Shown here piece after piece: positions 1 through 7,645 of a stretch of 64,000 bases of DNA. Within the stretch, counting starts at the first letter, position 1; the number at the start of each line of letters is the position of its first letter. The DNA comes from Cytophagales bacterium (lineage in GTDB: Bacteria > Bacteroidota > Bacteroidia > Cytophagales > Spirosomataceae): the NCBI GenBank assembly GCA_004292855.1, contig RDXN01000058.1:24849-88848 (forward strand), read 5' to 3'. The notes under the pieces are model-generated. The model did no database searches and was not told the origin of the DNA. It worked only from the letters and a program-made list of their open reading frames with translations. The position numbers were made by a program, and so were the translations under genes.

Positions 1-1
1 C

Positions 2-1012
2 TCGCCCGTGCTGATGTCGACCACGTTTTTGTTGCTGGCTTTCGGTACGCTCATCAAGCAGCTAAACCGGCAGGGTGTTACCGACGAGGTGTTCGAGGCC
101 GGTATCTATTTGGGCATTGCGGCCCTGTTTTACCTGCCCTCGGCGGTGTTCATCGTGTGGGCGTCGGCCTCGTTGCTGCTCTTCACGGGGGCCACATTCC
201 GGCAACACTCGCTCACCATGTTTGGTTTTGGGTTCCCCATTGCCGTGACAGTGTTGTATTTTTACCTCAACGACAGCCTCGACGATTTTAACCGTAACCT
301 GCTCTCGTCGGTGTTTCGGGTTAAACAATACGCCCTGACCGACTATCGCGCCCTCATCGTGTCGTTGCTTGTGCCGATTGGGGTGGCTGTGCTGGGATTT
401 TTTAGTTTGTTCAACACTACCAACCGCTACGTGAATTTTCAGCAGCGATGCCAGCAAATCATGCTGTTTTGGTCGGTGGCGGCCCTGCTTACGGTAATCC
501 TGATGCCGTTTCTGGCCCCAATGGGTTTCCTTATTTTCGTGCCCCCAATGGCCTTTTTCGCCGTAATTTATTTTCAGAATACGCGCAAGCGGTGGCTGGC
601 CGACCTTGGGTTTCTGGGCGTTTTAGCCCTAATGCTGGGCGTATTCTACCAGGGGGCATTGGGTCTGATTCCGGGTCTCGACCTGGGCCGACTGAGCCGG
701 TTGCAGGTGCAACCCTCGCCCCTGCCGGCTAATATTCAGAACCAGAAGTTGCTTGTTATCGGGCAGGATTTGAGTGCCTACCGTAACAATCACCCCGCCA
801 CGCCCTACCTAAACTGGGATCTGGCTAAATACGACCTCCGCAACCTCGACAACTACGAGGCCGTAGTGAACGTTTACGATCATTTCCGCAACGACCCACC
901 CACCTACATCATCGACCGCGAAAATGTCGTTGAGAAATTGTTTCAACGCGCCCCCGCCCTGGCCGCCATGTATCGCCCCACCCAAACAGCAGGAGTGTAT
1001 CAGCGGAAGTGA
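2..1012 (+). CDS. DUF6427-like multi-pass membrane protein (5' truncated by window edge)
   Basis: The reading frame is open to the left edge of the window, so the N-terminus is missing. The visible part has about seven hydrophobic segments in its first 230 residues, followed by a soluble C-terminal tail of about 100 residues. The hydrophobic pattern and segments such as SAVFIVWASASLLLF resemble the DUF6427 family of Bacteroidota inner-membrane proteins, whose function is unknown. The gene ends four bases before the stop codon of the convergent HEPN gene, leaving no room for a separate terminator. The apparent GTG start at position 8 is only the first start-like codon in the window and is probably internal. 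Confidence 0.65.
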   Translation, partial: SPVLMSTTFLLLAFGTLIKQLNRQGVTDEVFEAGIYLGIAALFYLPSAVFIVWASASLLLFTGATFRQHSLTMFGFGFPIAVTVLYFYLNDSLDDFNRNLLSSVFRVKQYALTDYRALIVSLLVPIGVAVLGFFSLFNTTNRYVNFQQRCQQIMLFWSVAALLTVILMPFLAPMGFLIFVPPMAFFAVIYFQNTRKRWLADLGFLGVLALMLGVFYQGALGLIPGLDLGRLSRLQVQPSPLPANIQNQKLLVIGQDLSAYRNNHPATPYLNWDLAKYDLRNLDNYEAVVNVYDHFRNDPPTYIIDRENVVEKLFQRAPALAAMYRPTQTAGVYQRK

Positions 1013-1016
1013 TTGC

Positions 1017-1409
1017 CTACTCAATGCCGATTTCCGAACGTAAGAAAGCTTCGGCTTGTAACAGAAAATTCGTTGCGTACTCAATGCTTTTAGCTGCATC
1101 CGACTCCGTCACATCATACTCAAAATCATAATCTCCCGACTGACGAAGTTCAAAGGACGCTTCTAACCAAAGATTAGCTTCATGTGGCATTTTGTCTGTA
1201 CGAACGTACCGTTCATTGAACTGACTCTTTAAGCCTTTATGAGTTTTAGCATACGAGTCGTGAAGCCTCAGTAGGGCATTTACAGCATCGAAGATGGCGT
1301 AATAACTCCGGTTTGGTACGCTGTTGTAGCGGCCTGTTTCATAGATCAAACGAGCATCTGCCAGAGCATTATACGCACGAGCCATCAATCGTTGCACATC
1401 TTCTTTCAT
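1017..1409 (-). CDS. HEPN-domain protein (UPF0332-like), partner of an MNT nucleotidyltransferase
   Basis: This 130-residue all-helical protein matches the UPF0332 class of HEPN domains, with the conserved stretch NRSYYAIFDAVNALL at residues 33-47. HEPN proteins encoded next to MNT nucleotidyltransferases usually act as RNase toxins neutralised by AMP transfer from the partner. The catalytic HEPN motif is R-x(4-6)-H. Here the expected arginine is R34, but the position where relatives have histidine is D41, so nuclease activity is doubtful. The start codon overlaps the stop of the upstream MNT gene (ATGA at 1406-1409), indicating translational coupling. Family membership is clear; biological role is inferred. 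Confidence 0.75.
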   Translation of the reverse strand: MKEDVQRLMARAYNALADARLIYETGRYNSVPNRSYYAIFDAVNALLRLHDSYAKTHKGLKSQFNERYVRTDKMPHEANLWLEASFELRQSGDYDFEYDVTESDAAKSIEYATNFLLQAEAFLRSEIGIE

Positions 1410-1726
1410 ACAACAATACCTTCCCGTCGAATATTACTAACAAACAGATTTACAGAGCTTTGAAGACGACTTTCAGCAATAATTGTAGGCGCGATTGACT
1501 GATTAAACTTTTCGGATAGCCGAGAGGTAACCGGATACATTCGCTCTATTTCGCGCCATCGCTCAGTCGGCTCCTCTCGAAGAATCACTGCAAAATCAAC
1601 GTCAGAATTTACGTGATCGTCGCCCCTTGCGCAGGAGCCGTACAAGATCACCTGCGCCAGTTTATCTCCATATAAACTTTGCATAGCAGTCTTGAATTCT
1701 GTAGCTAACTGATCTATCGCGCTCAT
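1406..1726 (-). CDS. MNT-type nucleotidyltransferase (antitoxin-like, of the MNT/HEPN type)
   Basis: This 106-residue protein carries the minimal nucleotidyltransferase signature: GSCARGD at residues 30-36, followed by SDVDFAVIL at 41-49, with D42 and D44 as the metal-binding aspartates. In characterised MNT/HEPN pairs the nucleotidyltransferase transfers AMP to the HEPN toxin and silences it. The gene lies directly upstream of the HEPN gene and overlaps it by four bases, forming a two-gene operon. All recognisable active-site residues of this half are intact, in contrast to the altered HEPN motif of its partner. A role in defence or growth control is inferred from the family. Confidence 0.78.
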   Translation of the reverse strand: MSAIDQLATEFKTAMQSLYGDKLAQVILYGSCARGDDHVNSDVDFAVILREEPTERWREIERMYPVTSRLSEKFNQSIAPTIIAESRLQSSVNLFVSNIRREGIVV

Positions 1727-1762
1727 GCAACGAATGTAAGATTAATATTACAGATCTCATCG

Positions 1763-2200
1763 CTACGAACACGCCATTTTCTGCACGCGCCGTTCGTGAC
1801 GCCCACCTTCGAATTCGGTGTTCAAAAACTGACGAACGCAGTCGAGGGCATCGGGCAAGGCCACAAACCGCTGGGGCAGGCAAAGCACATTGGCGTTGTT
1901 ATGTTGGCGCGTCACGGTGGCAATGTCGGGTCGCCACACCAACGCGGCTCTGACGCCCTGATGCTTGTTGGCTGTCATGGCCACCCCCTGACCACTCCCG
2001 CAAACCAGAATACCGAAGTCAGCACGACCCTCTTCGACGGCGGAGGCTACAGGGTGCGCAAAGTCGGCGTAATCGGCGGAGTCGGCAGAATAGGTGCCAA
2101 AATCCTCGACCGTATAGCCCTCATCGGTCAGGTGTTGGCGGATGGCTTCTTTATAGTCAAAACCGGCATGGTCGGCCCCAATAGCAATGCGGGTGTTCAT
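1763..2200 (-). CDS. rpiB: Ribose-5-phosphate isomerase B
   Basis: The protein interconverts ribose 5-phosphate and ribulose 5-phosphate in the cytosolic pentose phosphate pathway. At 145 residues it has the usual RpiB length. It begins with the RpiB/LacA signature IAIGADHAGFDYKEAI and carries the catalytic cysteine segment ILVCGSGQGVAMTANK and the phosphate-binding segment RQHNNANVLCLP. It is transcribed alone on the minus strand, divergent from the LOG-family gene. A candidate -7 element lies about 39 bases upstream of the start codon. The assignment is secure on motif content and length. Confidence 0.95.
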   Translation of the reverse strand: MNTRIAIGADHAGFDYKEAIRQHLTDEGYTVEDFGTYSADSADYADFAHPVASAVEEGRADFGILVCGSGQGVAMTANKHQGVRAALVWRPDIATVTRQHNNANVLCLPQRFVALPDALDCVRQFLNTEFEGGRHERRVQKMACS

Positions 2201-2238
2201 ACAAAAACAGAATTAGATCGAGTTGAACAAAATCAGCA

Positions 2239-2246
2239 CAAAAATA
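2239..2246 (-). promoter_or_regulatory. Candidate -7 element of rpiB
   Basis: Reading the minus strand, the sequence TATTTTTG fits the Bacteroidota -7 consensus TAnnTTTG and lies 39 bases upstream of the rpiB start codon. No convincing -33 TTTG is seen at the expected distance, so the call is tentative. Confidence 0.35.
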
Positions 2247-2346
2247 CGTTATTACGTTCCGGCTTTACCGGGGAAAACACAATACGACTAAACCAGTTAA
2301 ACGTATGGCGGACAAATGGCGTTCGCCCGCTACATCAACTACACGT

Positions 2347-3150
2347 ATGATTACAGACTCAAAGGAGACCATTCAACGCTCCGAAACGCAAAGTAAAACC
2401 CAGATAGAGAAAGACTTACCAAAACGTGATGAGCTTCTCCTAACCCCCGACGAGCAACGAATTAAAGAAGCGTTTTCGGACCGAAACTGGAACGAGGTAA
2501 AAACGGCTGACTCGTGGGTAATTTTCAAGGTGATGGCCGAGTTTGTCGAAGGTTTCGACAAACTGTCTAAGATTGGCCCCTGCGTGTCGATTTTTGGGTC
2601 GGCTCGTACTAAGCCCGACCATCCGTATTATAAAATGACCGAGGAAATTGCCGCCAAACTCGTTCGGCATGGTTATGGCGTCATCACGGGCGGTGGTCCG
2701 GGCATTATGGAGGCCGGTAACAAAGGCGCATTTGAGCAGGGCGGCAAGTCGGTCGGCCTGAACATCACGCTCCCGTTTGAACAGCACAGCAACATCTACA
2801 TCGACCCCGACAAGAGCATCAACTTCGACTTTTTCTTTGTGCGCAAGGTGATGTTTGTCAAATACGCACAGGGTTTCATCGTAATGCCCGGCGGCATGGG
2901 TACTCTCGACGAACTGTTTGAGGCTCTCACCTTGATTCAGACCAAGAAAATTGCCCGCTTCCCCATCGTGCTCGTGGGTCGCTCGTATTGGGAGGGCCTG
3001 ATCGAGTGGATCGAGAACGTGATGCTGGGCCAGGAAAACAACATCAACCCCGAAGACATGAAGCTCATCAAGGTGGTCGATACGCCTACAGAGGCCGTCG
3101 CGGTGATTGATGAGTTCTATTCGAAGTACTTGTTGAAGCCAAACTTCTGA
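2347..3150 (+). CDS. LOG family protein (TIGR00730-type; cytokinin riboside monophosphate phosphoribohydrolase-like)
   Basis: The protein has the Rossmann-like LOG fold with both hallmark motifs: GGGPGIMEAGNKGA and PGGMGTLDELFEAL. LOG proteins hydrolyse nucleoside 5'-monophosphates to base plus ribose 5-phosphate. This is the longer bacterial form (267 residues from the chosen start) with an N-terminal charged extension before the domain. A longer reading frame starts at 2305, but its first 14 residues look like untranslated leader, so the ATG at 2347 was preferred. It is followed by a large inverted repeat. The physiological substrate cannot be told from sequence. Confidence 0.88.
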   Translation: MITDSKETIQRSETQSKTQIEKDLPKRDELLLTPDEQRIKEAFSDRNWNEVKTADSWVIFKVMAEFVEGFDKLSKIGPCVSIFGSARTKPDHPYYKMTEEIAAKLVRHGYGVITGGGPGIMEAGNKGAFEQGGKSVGLNITLPFEQHSNIYIDPDKSINFDFFFVRKVMFVKYAQGFIVMPGGMGTLDELFEALTLIQTKKIARFPIVLVGRSYWEGLIEWIENVMLGQENNINPEDMKLIKVVDTPTEAVAVIDEFYSKYLLKPNF

Positions 3151-3153
3151 GAG

Positions 3154-3285
3154 GTTTTTTTGACACAGAGGACCACAGTGATGCACGGAGTTACACGGAG
3201 AAAAAAATAAAAGAAAACAAACTGTTTTTCTTGAAAAATCTCCGTGCAACTCCGTGCATCACTGTGGTCCTCTGTGTCAAAAAAT
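3154..3285. repeat. Long intergenic inverted repeat (about 46-bp arms)
   Basis: The arms lie at 3154-3201 and 3239-3285. They read as a run of T, then GACACAGAGGACCACAGTG, and onward, and are complementary apart from one mismatch. The AT-rich loop is about 37 bases. The arms contain the doubled word CACGGAG. The element fills the space between the convergent LOG and helix-hairpin-helix genes, so as RNA it could end transcription from both sides. It could equally be a dispersed non-coding repeat. Confidence 0.85.
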
Positions 3286-4299
3286 TTAAAACTCCAAATA
3301 CGGCTCCAGTTTCTCGATCAACTTAGCATCCAAAATTCGGATCGGCCGTAATGATTCAATCGACGCAAACGCTCCGTGTTGTTGCCGATAGGCGATGATA
3401 ATTTCGGCTTGTCGGCGCGAAAGGTAGGGCGAGCGGTCGAGTTCTTCGGGGGTAACGGTGTTGATTTTGATCCGCCGAACCGCCGTGTTGATCCGGGCGT
3501 ATCGACCTAACTCACTCAGGGACAGCGAGTCGATATTGAAAATCTCCGCAAACTGAGCGGGCGATACAAACCCGCCAAGTGCGTTCCGGTAGTTGACAAT
3601 TTGCCGCGCCCGCCCGGAGCCAATTCCTTTCAGTTTTTTCAGGTCGCTTGTATCAGCGGTGTTAATGTCGAACGGTTGAGGCACAACGGGTGTGGGCCGC
3701 TCGTAGCGCGGGCGTTCGGGTTCGCCGGGTGTTGAAGCAGGGCTGCCTCCGGGTTCTGTTGAGCCGGGTTTATTACCTGAAAACGTAGGTCCGGAGCGGT
3801 CGGGCAGTTGGATGTATGGTTCGAGTTGATCGTAGAGGTCAGGCGGGAAATCGTAAATGCGGAGGAGGTCTTCCTTCCGGCGAAACTGCCCACCCTTGCC
3901 CCGGTATTTGTCGATGCGCTCGGCCATGAACTTAGGCAATCCCAATTGCTGCCAACCCGCCACGCTCACCGTGTTGGGGTCGAAGTTGAACAGTTTTGGC
4001 TCGTGAAATCGCTCGGCGGTGCGTTTTTCGTCGCGGTTGTCCTTGTATTTATTCCCGTACTGCGACCGCCACTTTTCATTTTCTCTTACTTCCTCGGTGT
4101 GCATAATTGCCACCAAACTGTCGAGCGTTTTCGTATCAGCCGCCGACGTATCGAGGTGCCGTTCGGGGACAAACCATCGGTACAGAAAGGGAATCAGCAG
4201 GGCCATAAGGCCAATGAACAACACGACGGTGAAACCACGCGCTTGTCGGTGCGAAAAGCCAAAATGGTCGCGAATGGACGCGATAATGCGAGAGAACAT
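3286..4299 (-). CDS. Membrane-anchored helix-hairpin-helix (ComEA-like) protein
   Basis: From the chosen ATG (4299) the protein has 337 residues. A short cytosolic N-terminus is followed by one membrane helix (about residues 24-42, VVLFIGLMALLIPFLYRWF), a charged segment, a first helix-hairpin-helix-like unit (about 105-170), a proline/glycine/serine-rich linker, then three more such units with the ComEA signature FDINTADTSDLKKLKGIGSGRARQIVNYR split across about 210-240. Such domains bind DNA without sequence preference, and ComEA-like proteins take part in DNA uptake. This relative has several repeats and an N-terminal anchor, typical of Bacteroidota, and its role is not established. The ORF could start 20 residues earlier, but that stretch is unlike protein. 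Confidence 0.8.
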   Translation of the reverse strand: MFSRIIASIRDHFGFSHRQARGFTVVLFIGLMALLIPFLYRWFVPERHLDTSAADTKTLDSLVAIMHTEEVRENEKWRSQYGNKYKDNRDEKRTAERFHEPKLFNFDPNTVSVAGWQQLGLPKFMAERIDKYRGKGGQFRRKEDLLRIYDFPPDLYDQLEPYIQLPDRSGPTFSGNKPGSTEPGGSPASTPGEPERPRYERPTPVVPQPFDINTADTSDLKKLKGIGSGRARQIVNYRNALGGFVSPAQFAEIFNIDSLSLSELGRYARINTAVRRIKINTVTPEELDRSPYLSRRQAEIIIAYRQQHGAFASIESLRPIRILDAKLIEKLEPYLEF

Positions 4300-4363
4300 G
4301 TTACGGGCGGGTATGTTAACGTTGCAAAGTGCAGAAGAATTGAAACTTCTGCAAATCAACCCG

Positions 4364-5506
4364 TTACACCCCTCCCAAATCGAACTCAGCAGAGTCGATA
4401 AAGTCGACCCAACGTTTCATTTTTTTCTGGATCACTCGAAAATGATGCTCCTCGTCGGGGGTGATAAGCGAGATCGCCGTACCGACAGCCTCCGCCCGAC
4501 CCGTGCGGCCAATCCGGTGTACGTAATCGGTGGGGGACCGGGGCAGTTCAAAGTTTACTACATGGGGCAACCGCTCAATGTCGATGCCGCGAGAGAGCAG
4601 GTCCGTAGCCACCAGCACCCGCAACGTGCCCCCCTTAAACTGCGCCAACGCATCGGTGCGACCACCCTGACTTTTCTGGCTGTGCATGGCTGCCGCCCGA
4701 ATGCCGTTCTTGTTCAGTTTGATTACCAGATTGTCCGCCGTTCGCACCGACGACACAAACACCAGCACTTGTTGCCAGTCGTTTTTCTGGATCAAATAGC
4801 GTAGAAGTGGCCCCTTGCGTTCGGGGCTGACGCGGTAGGCGACCTGCTCAATTTGGCTCAAATCGCGGGGTTGCTCATCAATCTGAACGCGGTAGGGGTC
4901 CTTGAGCATTTTATCGCGGATATGTTGCACGCCCTCGCCCAAGGTAGCCGAGAACAATAGAGTTTGCCGCCGATTGTAGAGCTTATCGAAGAGTTGGTTC
5001 ATCTCATCGGCAAAACCCAGGTCAAGCATCTTGTCGGCTTCGTCGAGCACCAGCGTCGACACCGCCGACAGGCTCAGGGCATTGTTGGCAAGCAAATCGA
5101 GCAGGCGTCCGGGCGTGGCCACGACCACATCGGTGCCAACCAGCGCAATCATCTGCGGGTTGATCGACACGCCCCCGTAAACCGCCACCGTTTTCACACG
5201 CCGGGGCACGTCGCGCCCAAACGTCTGGAACACCTCGGCCACCTGCATGGCGAGTTCGCGAGTGGGAACCAGCACGAGCGTGTTGATGTAGCGACCCTGC
5301 GCCGGGCGTTCGCTCTGCAACCGCTGCACGATGGGCAACACAAAACTGGCCGTTTTTCCCGACCCCGTTTTGGCGATACCTAACAAATCGCGCCCGCTTA
5401 AAATGGCCGGAATAGCCTGTTCCTGAACTGGATACGGCTTATCATACTGCTCCTCGGCCAGGCGGTCGAGCAGGTGTTTGGAGAGTCCTAATTCGGCGAA
5501 TGTCAT
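4364..5506 (-). CDS. DEAD-box ATP-dependent RNA helicase
   Basis: This 380-residue protein is a minimal two-domain DEAD-box helicase. It shows the Q motif (YPVQEQAI), motif I AKTGSGKT, motif II DEAD (VLDEADKML), motif III SAT, and in the C-terminal RecA domain ATDLLSRGIDIERL and HRIGRTGR. It ends soon after the helicase core, without the basic tail of RhlE-type proteins. Its start codon overlaps the stop of the preceding helicase gene by four bases (ATGA, 5503-5506), so the two paralogues are probably co-translated. Substrate (rRNA maturation, mRNA decay or cold response) cannot be deduced. Confidence 0.92.
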   Translation of the reverse strand: MTFAELGLSKHLLDRLAEEQYDKPYPVQEQAIPAILSGRDLLGIAKTGSGKTASFVLPIVQRLQSERPAQGRYINTLVLVPTRELAMQVAEVFQTFGRDVPRRVKTVAVYGGVSINPQMIALVGTDVVVATPGRLLDLLANNALSLSAVSTLVLDEADKMLDLGFADEMNQLFDKLYNRRQTLLFSATLGEGVQHIRDKMLKDPYRVQIDEQPRDLSQIEQVAYRVSPERKGPLLRYLIQKNDWQQVLVFVSSVRTADNLVIKLNKNGIRAAAMHSQKSQGGRTDALAQFKGGTLRVLVATDLLSRGIDIERLPHVVNFELPRSPTDYVHRIGRTGRAEAVGTAISLITPDEEHHFRVIQKKMKRWVDFIDSAEFDLGGV

Positions 5507-6831
5507 CTTTTTCCGCTGCGCTTGATGGGTCGTCCGTACTTAGCCCACTTCTCGGCGGCAATGTCACGACGGACGTTTACTTTTTTGTTTTTCTCGATTT
5601 TCTCCTGAAACGCCGACTGCGCCTGATCGACGCGGGCGAGTTTGGGTTCGAGCGTTTTCATACGAATCTGCGGCTGCTCGGCATCGGTCAGTTGATCCAC
5701 GATCACCAGGGTTTCGGGCAGGGGCAGCATCGGAATGGGTTGGCTCATGAACGCTTCGATGGCGGCTTGCTGCTCGGCATCGGCGGGGCGCACAAACGAG
5801 ATCGCCACGCCGGTTTGCTCAGCCCGACCCGTGCGGCCAATCCGGTGAATGTAGCTCTCAACCTCTTCCGGCAAATCGAAATTAACCACGTGCGAAACCC
5901 CGGCCACGTCGATGCCCCGCGCCACAATATCGGTGGCAATCAACAATCTGAATCGTCCATCTTTGAACCGCTCTACAGCCTCAAAACGGGCGTTTTGAGC
6001 TTTGTTGCCGTGAATAAGCCCTACCTGATCGGGGAAAGCCGGGTCGAGTTCGTCAAAGAGTTGGTCTGCCAGTTCTTTGGTCGACACAAACACGAGCACC
6101 TTGTTCATGTCGGCATGGCTCCGCATCAGCAAACCCAGCAGATTAACCTTCGTGTAGAAGTTGGGTACTGCGTAGGCACCCTGTTCAATGCTTTCCAGCG
6201 GCATGCCCATCGGGGCTGCTTCGACCCGCACAGGGTCGTTGAAAAACAAATCCATCAACGCTTCGACGTCGGGCGTGAGGGTGGCCGAAAACAGGAGGTT
6301 TTGCCGCTTTTTGGGTAACAGGTCCAGAATGGCGGTGAGTTGCGCCCGGAAACCGAGGTTCAGCATCTCGTCGAACTCGTCAATAATAAACCGCCTGAGG
6401 TTCTTGGTTTTGAGCACCCCACTTGCCAGCAAATCGACCAGCCGACCGGGTGTTGCCACCAACACGTCGGCCCCAGCCTGCACCTCGGCGGCCTGTGGTT
6501 TGAGGTTCACGCCCCCATACACGCCTACCGTCAGCACGCTCATATACGTAGTGAGCGACCGCACCGTTTCGACCACCTGCACAACCAACTCACGGGTGGG
6601 GACAAGGATAATTATCTGGGGTGTTTTAGCGGGCAAAAACTGGTACTGACGCAGGCAGGGCAGCAAATAAGCAATGGTTTTGCCCGTGCCAGTCTGCGCG
6701 ATCCCGCACACGTCGCGCCCGGACATAGCCACCGGCAGCACCTTCTCCTGGATGGTGGTCGGGGCGGTATAACCCAGATCGGCCAGTGCATTGAGCAGGG
6801 GCTTGCTCAAGTTTAGTTCGTTGAATGTCAT
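5503..6831 (-). CDS. DEAD-box ATP-dependent RNA helicase with basic C-terminal tail
   Basis: This 442-residue helicase has the Q motif (APTTIQEKVLP), motif I AQTGTGKT, a DEFD variant of motif II (IIDEFDEML), SAT, the segment ATDIVARGIDVAGVSHVVNFD and HRIGRTGR. The C-terminal 40 residues are lysine/arginine-rich (KNKKVNVRRDIAAEKW), which may add general RNA binding. Motif II is DEFD instead of DEAD, as in the separate helicase gene at 9456. The gene is the first of a two-gene overlapping operon with the helicase downstream. A short intergenic patch upstream contains words related to the repeats near 47.1 kb. Confidence 0.92.
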   Translation of the reverse strand: MTFNELNLSKPLLNALADLGYTAPTTIQEKVLPVAMSGRDVCGIAQTGTGKTIAYLLPCLRQYQFLPAKTPQIIILVPTRELVVQVVETVRSLTTYMSVLTVGVYGGVNLKPQAAEVQAGADVLVATPGRLVDLLASGVLKTKNLRRFIIDEFDEMLNLGFRAQLTAILDLLPKKRQNLLFSATLTPDVEALMDLFFNDPVRVEAAPMGMPLESIEQGAYAVPNFYTKVNLLGLLMRSHADMNKVLVFVSTKELADQLFDELDPAFPDQVGLIHGNKAQNARFEAVERFKDGRFRLLIATDIVARGIDVAGVSHVVNFDLPEEVESYIHRIGRTGRAEQTGVAISFVRPADAEQQAAIEAFMSQPIPMLPLPETLVIVDQLTDAEQPQIRMKTLEPKLARVDQAQSAFQEKIEKNKKVNVRRDIAAEKWAKYGRPIKRSGKR

Positions 6832-6883
6832 GAAAGAGATGGCAACACGGATTTAACGGGTGCAACTGATTTACACTGATTTT

Positions 6884-7639
6884 CTATAATCCGTTCAAAT
6901 CCGTTGGGTTGCGCGAAACAGGCGCGTACCCGTTAGCAGCATCAAAACAGGAATGTTCGGTGTTGGGGAAAGCCGCAATGAGAGCTTGGAGGACTTGGGG
7001 GACATCGTGGAAAGCGTCGTACCAGATGGAGAAAAAGCCTTTAGCCTTCGCAACGGTGTTCAGTAAAGGAATGAACTGAGAAGCAACTTTATAACCAAAA
7101 TTATCCCACCCTTGCCGCCACTCCAAAGCAATCAAAAAAGTTTCATGTCTGTATTTCCATCGCAGGTCGGTAGCCCTTTTGTTGACCAGAATAGTATCCA
7201 GTTTGCATAGGTCAATCGTGTTTTGAGCTTTGATCTGTTGTGATGCCGTAAGCCCTTGACGGGTTTTCATAAGACACGCCATCACGCCCGGACGATTAGT
7301 GTTATCAACTACATGCTCAAAAGCCATGAGCGTGTTATGAGTGTCGGGCAAAAAATGGGTTGTTGCTGGGCAGGGGTTATTGTCTTTGGCACGGTTGCAA
7401 GGCCCGCAAGCCAGTAGCATATTGTCCCAGTCGAGCAGGCTACCGGCAGGTTGCCCTGGCTGCGGGTTCTTTGGGGTTACGTGTTCAACCTGCGGACTGT
7501 CGTTCAGAACCATGTTGCAGTAGCTGCAATAATTGCCAATTCTATCGATCAGGTCGGCTCGCCAGTCTTTATAATCAGTTACGGTTTTGGGGTTCCCGGC
7601 AGCGTCGGTAGGCACGGGGCCTCTGAAAATTGGCCTCAT
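6884..7639 (-). CDS. HNH endonuclease, PtuB-like effector of a Septu-type defence system
   Basis: The 251-residue protein has an N-terminal zinc-stabilised HNH nuclease domain: C38xxC41, E52-H53, N73, and C78xxC81 followed by N82 and K85. The remaining 150 residues are helical with no motif I recognise. The gene lies six bases downstream of an AAA ATPase gene, on the same strand. An ATPase followed by an HNH nuclease of this TIGR02646-like type is the architecture of Septu (PtuA-PtuB) anti-phage systems, in which the ATPase assembly carries and controls a DNA-cleaving HNH subunit. No reverse transcriptase is nearby, so it is not the retron-linked version. Defence function is inferred from pairing and motifs. 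Confidence 0.75.
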   Translation of the reverse strand: MRPIFRGPVPTDAAGNPKTVTDYKDWRADLIDRIGNYCSYCNMVLNDSPQVEHVTPKNPQPGQPAGSLLDWDNMLLACGPCNRAKDNNPCPATTHFLPDTHNTLMAFEHVVDNTNRPGVMACLMKTRQGLTASQQIKAQNTIDLCKLDTILVNKRATDLRWKYRHETFLIALEWRQGWDNFGYKVASQFIPLLNTVAKAKGFFSIWYDAFHDVPQVLQALIAAFPNTEHSCFDAANGYAPVSRNPTDLNGL

Positions 7640-7645
7640 GCGGGG

